Assembly (NCBI GenBank): GCA_037191015.1 | Contig: JBBCKD010000012.1 | Location: 30,843 to 94,842, forward strand | Length of the DNA stretch: 64,000 nucleotides | Reading direction: 5' to 3' | Source of the DNA: Ravibacter sp037191015 | GTDB taxonomy: Bacteria > Bacteroidota > Bacteroidia > Cytophagales > Spirosomataceae | In this document: piece after piece, positions 61,178 to 64,000 of the stretch | How positions within the stretch are numbered: the first letter of the stretch is position 1 | Layout: the number at the start of each line of letters is the position of its first letter | Position numbers and translations under genes: made by a program | The notes under the pieces: model-generated | What the model was told of the DNA's origin: nothing | The model's input: only the letters and a program-made list of their open reading frames with translations | Database searches by the model: none

Positions 61178-62263
61178 ATGAAAAAGTCTTTATTTTTTCT
61201 TTCCGTTTCCGCCCTGTGCGCGGCATCGTGGAATGTATCCGCGCAAAGCGTGGGGATCAGCAATGACGGCTCCGTTCCGCATCCTAGCGCCATGCTGGAT
61301 GTCAGGAGCGATAGCAAGGGAATACTCGTTCCCCGGATGGCTACCAACAAACGGACCGGCATCACCTCTCCCGCCGAAGGGCTGATGGTGTATGATACCG
61401 ATACGAAAAGCTTCTGGTATTTCAAATCAGGCATCTGGATGGAAATCGGCGGGCTGACGCTTCCATACAACGAGACGACCGCCATCAATGGAAATGCAAT
61501 GCTCCTTACCAACGGGTATATTACCGGAAACGCGATCGTCGGGCAGGCTTACGGCGGAGCGGGAATTTCAGGCTATTCACAAACCGGGGCAGGAGGCGTA
61601 TTCAGCAGCCAGAGCGGGCCGGGGATACGCACCGTCGGTAGCGGCGCAGAAATCAACGGGAAAATGAAAATTGCCGACGGGACGCAGGGAGCCGACCGGG
61701 TTTTGACCAGCGACGCCTCCGGGACTGCCAGCTGGAAGCCGCTGCCGACCGCCAAAACCGCCATGATCTCTCTTTTCGATATAGACCGGGACACCTACAT
61801 TACCGTTCCGCCTTCTACGCATACCGTGCTTCCGTTTGTCGCCAATCCTGCAACCCCGGAGTACACCAGCTATGGCTACGACGGCGGAATGAATTTCAAC
61901 AATACCACCCACGAATATGTCGTTCCTTCCGACGGGTTATACAGGACCAGCTTTAAACTGGTACTGAAAGGCCAGCAACCGCCTGCCACCTTTACCTTCC
62001 AGTCTTATTTATATCCGTCACTCTCAAAGGTCACCCCCGGCGAAACACCCGATACTTTCGATTATATCTTCCGGTCATGGAGTTTTGAATACAATGCCGG
62101 CGATTCTTTTCCGCCTATGCTGACAGGCGAAGCAACCACTTATTTTAAGGCCGGAACCAGGCTCAAGCTGCTTCTCTATCAGCTGATAAACGGCCCCGGA
62201 GGGCCTTCGATCCAGCTGCTCGGCGGGCGTTATTCTTTCTTCTCGGTAGTGAGGGTAGAGTAG
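61178..62263 (+). CDS. Exported protein with C1q/TNF-like or tail-fibre-like C-terminal domain
   Basis: This exported protein of 361 residues has a signal peptide (about 1-22, ending NVSAQ). The stretch VGISNDGSVPHPSAMLDVRSDSKGILVPRM and GLMVYDTDTKSFWYFKSGIW is typical of Bacteroidota fibre-like surface proteins. A beta-rich middle with Gly repeats leads to a C-terminal domain (about 190-361) that resembles C1q/TNF-like jelly rolls (EYVVPSDGLYRTSFKLVL, YFKAGTRLKLLLY). It has no sorting domain of its own. It lies 54 bp after the T9SS gene and probably shares its transcript. Confidence 0.8.
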   Translation: MKKSLFFLSVSALCAASWNVSAQSVGISNDGSVPHPSAMLDVRSDSKGILVPRMATNKRTGITSPAEGLMVYDTDTKSFWYFKSGIWMEIGGLTLPYNETTAINGNAMLLTNGYITGNAIVGQAYGGAGISGYSQTGAGGVFSSQSGPGIRTVGSGAEINGKMKIADGTQGADRVLTSDASGTASWKPLPTAKTAMISLFDIDRDTYITVPPSTHTVLPFVANPATPEYTSYGYDGGMNFNNTTHEYVVPSDGLYRTSFKLVLKGQQPPATFTFQSYLYPSLSKVTPGETPDTFDYIFRSWSFEYNAGDSFPPMLTGEATTYFKAGTRLKLLLYQLINGPGGPSIQLLGGRYSFFSVVRVE

Positions 62264-62270
62264 GAAGACA

Positions 62271-63314
62271 TTACGCTGCGGCAGCGTAATTCCCCCACCC
62301 TATCAAAACGATCGATGCTATGAGAAGGAAAATTCCTGCCCCCAGCCAGGCCATGGTTTTACGGCCTACCCCCTGCCATTCCTTCAGCCACAGCCCCCAT
62401 AGGTTGCTGAACAGGACGATAGACGACAAGTGGATACACCAGCTTGCAAATTCGTAGCCCTGCATTTTGGTAGCGCCCATCCCGTAGAAAAAGTACTGCA
62501 GGTACCACATCACCCCGGCAAGGATCGCCAGAAAGTAGTTTCTGCCGAGCATTTCTATCTTCCGGTTAAAGAGATTGGAAAGCATATTATTCCCCCGGCT
62601 CTTTATAGCTACGTAAACCAGGTTGGTGGTAAAGCCGCCTCCCAAAGCGATTACAAAAATGGGGATATTCATAAAGATCTCTACCGTACCCGATGCAACC
62701 GCCGCTTTCGCAATAGGCTCCCCGAACATGATGGCGATGGCCATACAGGCGCTCATGATCCCGCCCACCGTAGCAATGATCAGGCCCTTCATCAGGGAAA
62801 ATTCTCCCTTGCTGTCTTCACTGCGCTGCGCGTTCCAGGCTTTTTCCTTCAGGTGGCCGGCTATGCCGCAGCAGATAATGCCGAGGATGCTGATAACCAG
62901 CCCGCCGGTGACAACCAACCCCGATGGCGTAAAAAGCAGGCTGCCCAGGCTGTTGTTCATGGCCGCAGGAACCAGCGTGCCGACCACGGAACAAACTCCG
63001 AGCGAAATGGATTGTCCTAAAGCAAGCCCCATGTAACGTATACCTAACCCGGCAAATAATCCGCCAAACCCCCACAGGGCGCCGAACAGGTAGGTATAAA
63101 AGAGCGAAGAAGAGGAAGTAGAGCTGTAAATGTCCCAGGCCCTGTCGGTCACAAACCAGCAGCCGATGGCGGGCATCACTACCCAGGCCACAAATCCCAG
63201 CAGGATCCAGTAGGTTTCCCAGGCCCATTTTTTTATCTTGTATGTCGGTACGTAAAAGCTGGCCGATGAAAAGCCTCCGATCGTATGGAGAATAATCCCC
63301 AGTATTTGCTCCAT
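62271..63314 (-). CDS. rhaT: L-rhamnose/proton symporter RhaT
   Basis: This is the inner-membrane L-rhamnose:H+ symporter of 347 residues with ten predicted membrane segments. The N-terminus MEQILGIILHTIGGFSSASFYVPTYKIKKWAWETYW and GFVAWVVMPAIGCWFVT are family features, as is FYGMGATKMQGYEFASWCIHLSSIVLFSNLWGL near the C-terminus. RhaM lies 126 bp upstream on the same strand, forming the end of a rhamnose utilisation cluster whose catabolic genes are outside the window. Confidence 0.95.
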   Translation of the reverse strand: MEQILGIILHTIGGFSSASFYVPTYKIKKWAWETYWILLGFVAWVVMPAIGCWFVTDRAWDIYSSTSSSSLFYTYLFGALWGFGGLFAGLGIRYMGLALGQSISLGVCSVVGTLVPAAMNNSLGSLLFTPSGLVVTGGLVISILGIICCGIAGHLKEKAWNAQRSEDSKGEFSLMKGLIIATVGGIMSACMAIAIMFGEPIAKAAVASGTVEIFMNIPIFVIALGGGFTTNLVYVAIKSRGNNMLSNLFNRKIEMLGRNYFLAILAGVMWYLQYFFYGMGATKMQGYEFASWCIHLSSIVLFSNLWGLWLKEWQGVGRKTMAWLGAGIFLLIASIVLIGWGNYAAAA

Positions 63315-63440
63315 AATTGTCTTTTTTACCCGAAAAGGTACGGGTGTCAGGTTTAAGATAGTTTTATTTCAGGCGCTACGAAAGCCCGTTAATACCTCCA
63401 TAAAGCATCACGGTATGCCTGAGATACTGTACCGGGCGCC

Positions 63441-63761
63441 CTACTCCAGGTAAAAAACCTGCCGGAGCTCTTCTTCCCAGCCTTTCTTAGCCCCGGGTTC
63501 GGCCACTTCAAGAACTTCGGTCATGTATTCCCACCATTTGTGGCAAACGGGCGATCCGGCCAGGGCATCCAGCTGATCCGGGTCTGCGATCTCCAGGTAA
63601 CAGAAGAGATAGCGGGTAGAAGGGTGAAGAAAAATGGAATAGTTGCCGATGCCATGCGACTTCAGCTCTTCTTCCAGCTCTTTCCAGATCGGGTTGTGGC
63701 GTCTTTCATACTCGGCGGCCATTCCCTCTTTTGCCTGGATAACAAATGCTTTCCTGATCAT
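63441..63761 (-). CDS. rhaM: L-rhamnose mutarotase
   Basis: This 106-residue cytoplasmic enzyme interconverts the anomers of L-rhamnose. The ATG at 63761 gives the normal RhaM N-terminus MIRKAFVIQAKEGMAAEYERRHNPIW; a start at 63884 would add 41 unrelated residues. The conserved HNPIWKELEEELKSHGIGNYSIFLHPSTRYLFCYLEI and CHKWWEYMTEVLEV blocks carry the active-site His and Tyr/Trp residues. It precedes rhaT and follows the partial gene at the window edge. Confidence 0.93.
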   Translation of the reverse strand: MIRKAFVIQAKEGMAAEYERRHNPIWKELEEELKSHGIGNYSIFLHPSTRYLFCYLEIADPDQLDALAGSPVCHKWWEYMTEVLEVAEPGAKKGWEEELRQVFYLE

Positions 63762-63814
63762 AAATTTGCTTTTTTTTACAATGCTGCTGATAGCAATCCC
63801 GGGGGGAGCGCTGC

Positions 63815-64000
63815 TTACCCGAAAATATACCGGGTAATAATGCTCTGCGATAATTTCATACCAGTTAGAATAACCGTTGGGCATCCACCTGCGGCTTCTA
63901 TTTCCATAAAGCCTCCGGGGTCGCTGTAAATACTGTACCTGACACCCTGAAGTTCAGGAGATTTTTCGGGCGCAGCATCCCTGATGTCTATATATTCCTC
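63815..64000 (-). CDS. 3' end of an unidentified gene running off the window
   Basis: On the minus strand a frame stays open from the window edge to a TAA at 63815-63817, giving a 61-residue C-terminus: EEYIDIRDAAPEKSPE, then GVRYSIYSDPGGFMEIEAAGG and a terminal ITRYIFG. Composition is protein-like and the segment resembles the C-terminal strand of sugar-binding or DUF4380-like beta-sandwich proteins. It stops 54 bases before rhaM on the same strand, so it probably belongs to the rhamnose cluster. Identity cannot be settled from the fragment. Confidence 0.5.
   Translation of the reverse strand, partial: EEYIDIRDAAPEKSPELQGVRYSIYSDPGGFMEIEAAGGCPTVILTGMKLSQSIITRYIFG

Overview
This window is a chromosomal segment from a member of the Bacteroidota, probably a free-living, fairly GC-rich relative of the Sphingobacteriales, Cytophagales or Chitinophagales. 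The evidence is a SusC/SusD pair with its own ECF sigma factor and FecR anti-sigma factor, two proteins with type IX secretion C-terminal sorting domains, many lipoproteins with short lipobox signals, Bacteroidota-type Crp/Fnr regulators, a LytTR regulator and TAnnTTTG -7 promoter elements. No rRNA, tRNA, CRISPR array, insertion sequence or replication origin was recognised.

Layout. 0-4.2 kb: accA (fatty-acid synthesis), a beta-CASP metallo-hydrolase and a PBP4-type D,D-carboxypeptidase. 4.2-11.3 kb: a surface-signalling nutrient-uptake module (SusD, SusC with STN domain, FecR, ECF sigma). 11.6-15.2 kb: an AT-rich serine hydrolase, a DUF3037/HipA-like kinase pair and an ArsR/SRPBCC pair. 15.3-19.1 kb: a propeller-type sensor kinase with a NarL-type regulator. 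19.3-23 kb: a large T9SS-exported protein of four repeated domains. 23.3-25.3 kb: small VOC and SRPBCC proteins and a Crp/Fnr regulator. 25.4-30.6 kb: a metal region with a probable copper-binding lipoprotein, an OprC/NosA-like copper TonB receptor, a COG0523 GTPase and a DUF808 membrane protein; the last two flank a perfect 33-bp palindrome that looks like a Fur/Zur-family operator. 30.7-41.5 kb: a TonB receptor, an HExxH-containing exported protein, lipoproteins, an OmpA-domain protein, a divergent Crp/Fnr and LytTR regulator pair with a palindrome between them, and an AI-2E family transporter.

41.6-56.2 kb is the most coherent system. A LacI-family repressor sits between two divergent operons. 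The left one runs iron alcohol dehydrogenase, DapA-like aldolase, PdxA2, DUF1537 kinase, Tat-exported Gfo/Idh/MocA oxidoreductase, DUF6807 protein. The right one runs Na+:solute symporter, MFS transporter, HpcH/HpaI aldolase, aldo/keto reductase, Gfo/Idh/MocA oxidoreductase, SDR. Near-identical TGTAAACGTTTACA operators precede the left operon, lacI itself and the right operon, so the whole set is probably one regulon for an acid sugar that ends in a four-carbon phosphorylated branch (DUF1537 kinase plus PdxA2). The exact substrate cannot be read from sequence.

56.2-64 kb: a lipoprotein, an exported parallel beta-helix protein, an ORF6N-domain gene broken by one in-frame TGA, two exported surface proteins, and the end of an L-rhamnose locus (rhaT, rhaM and the 3' end of another gene running off the window). 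Notable protein anomalies are a LytTR regulator with Glu in place of the phospho-acceptor Asp and an SDR with Asn in place of the catalytic Lys.
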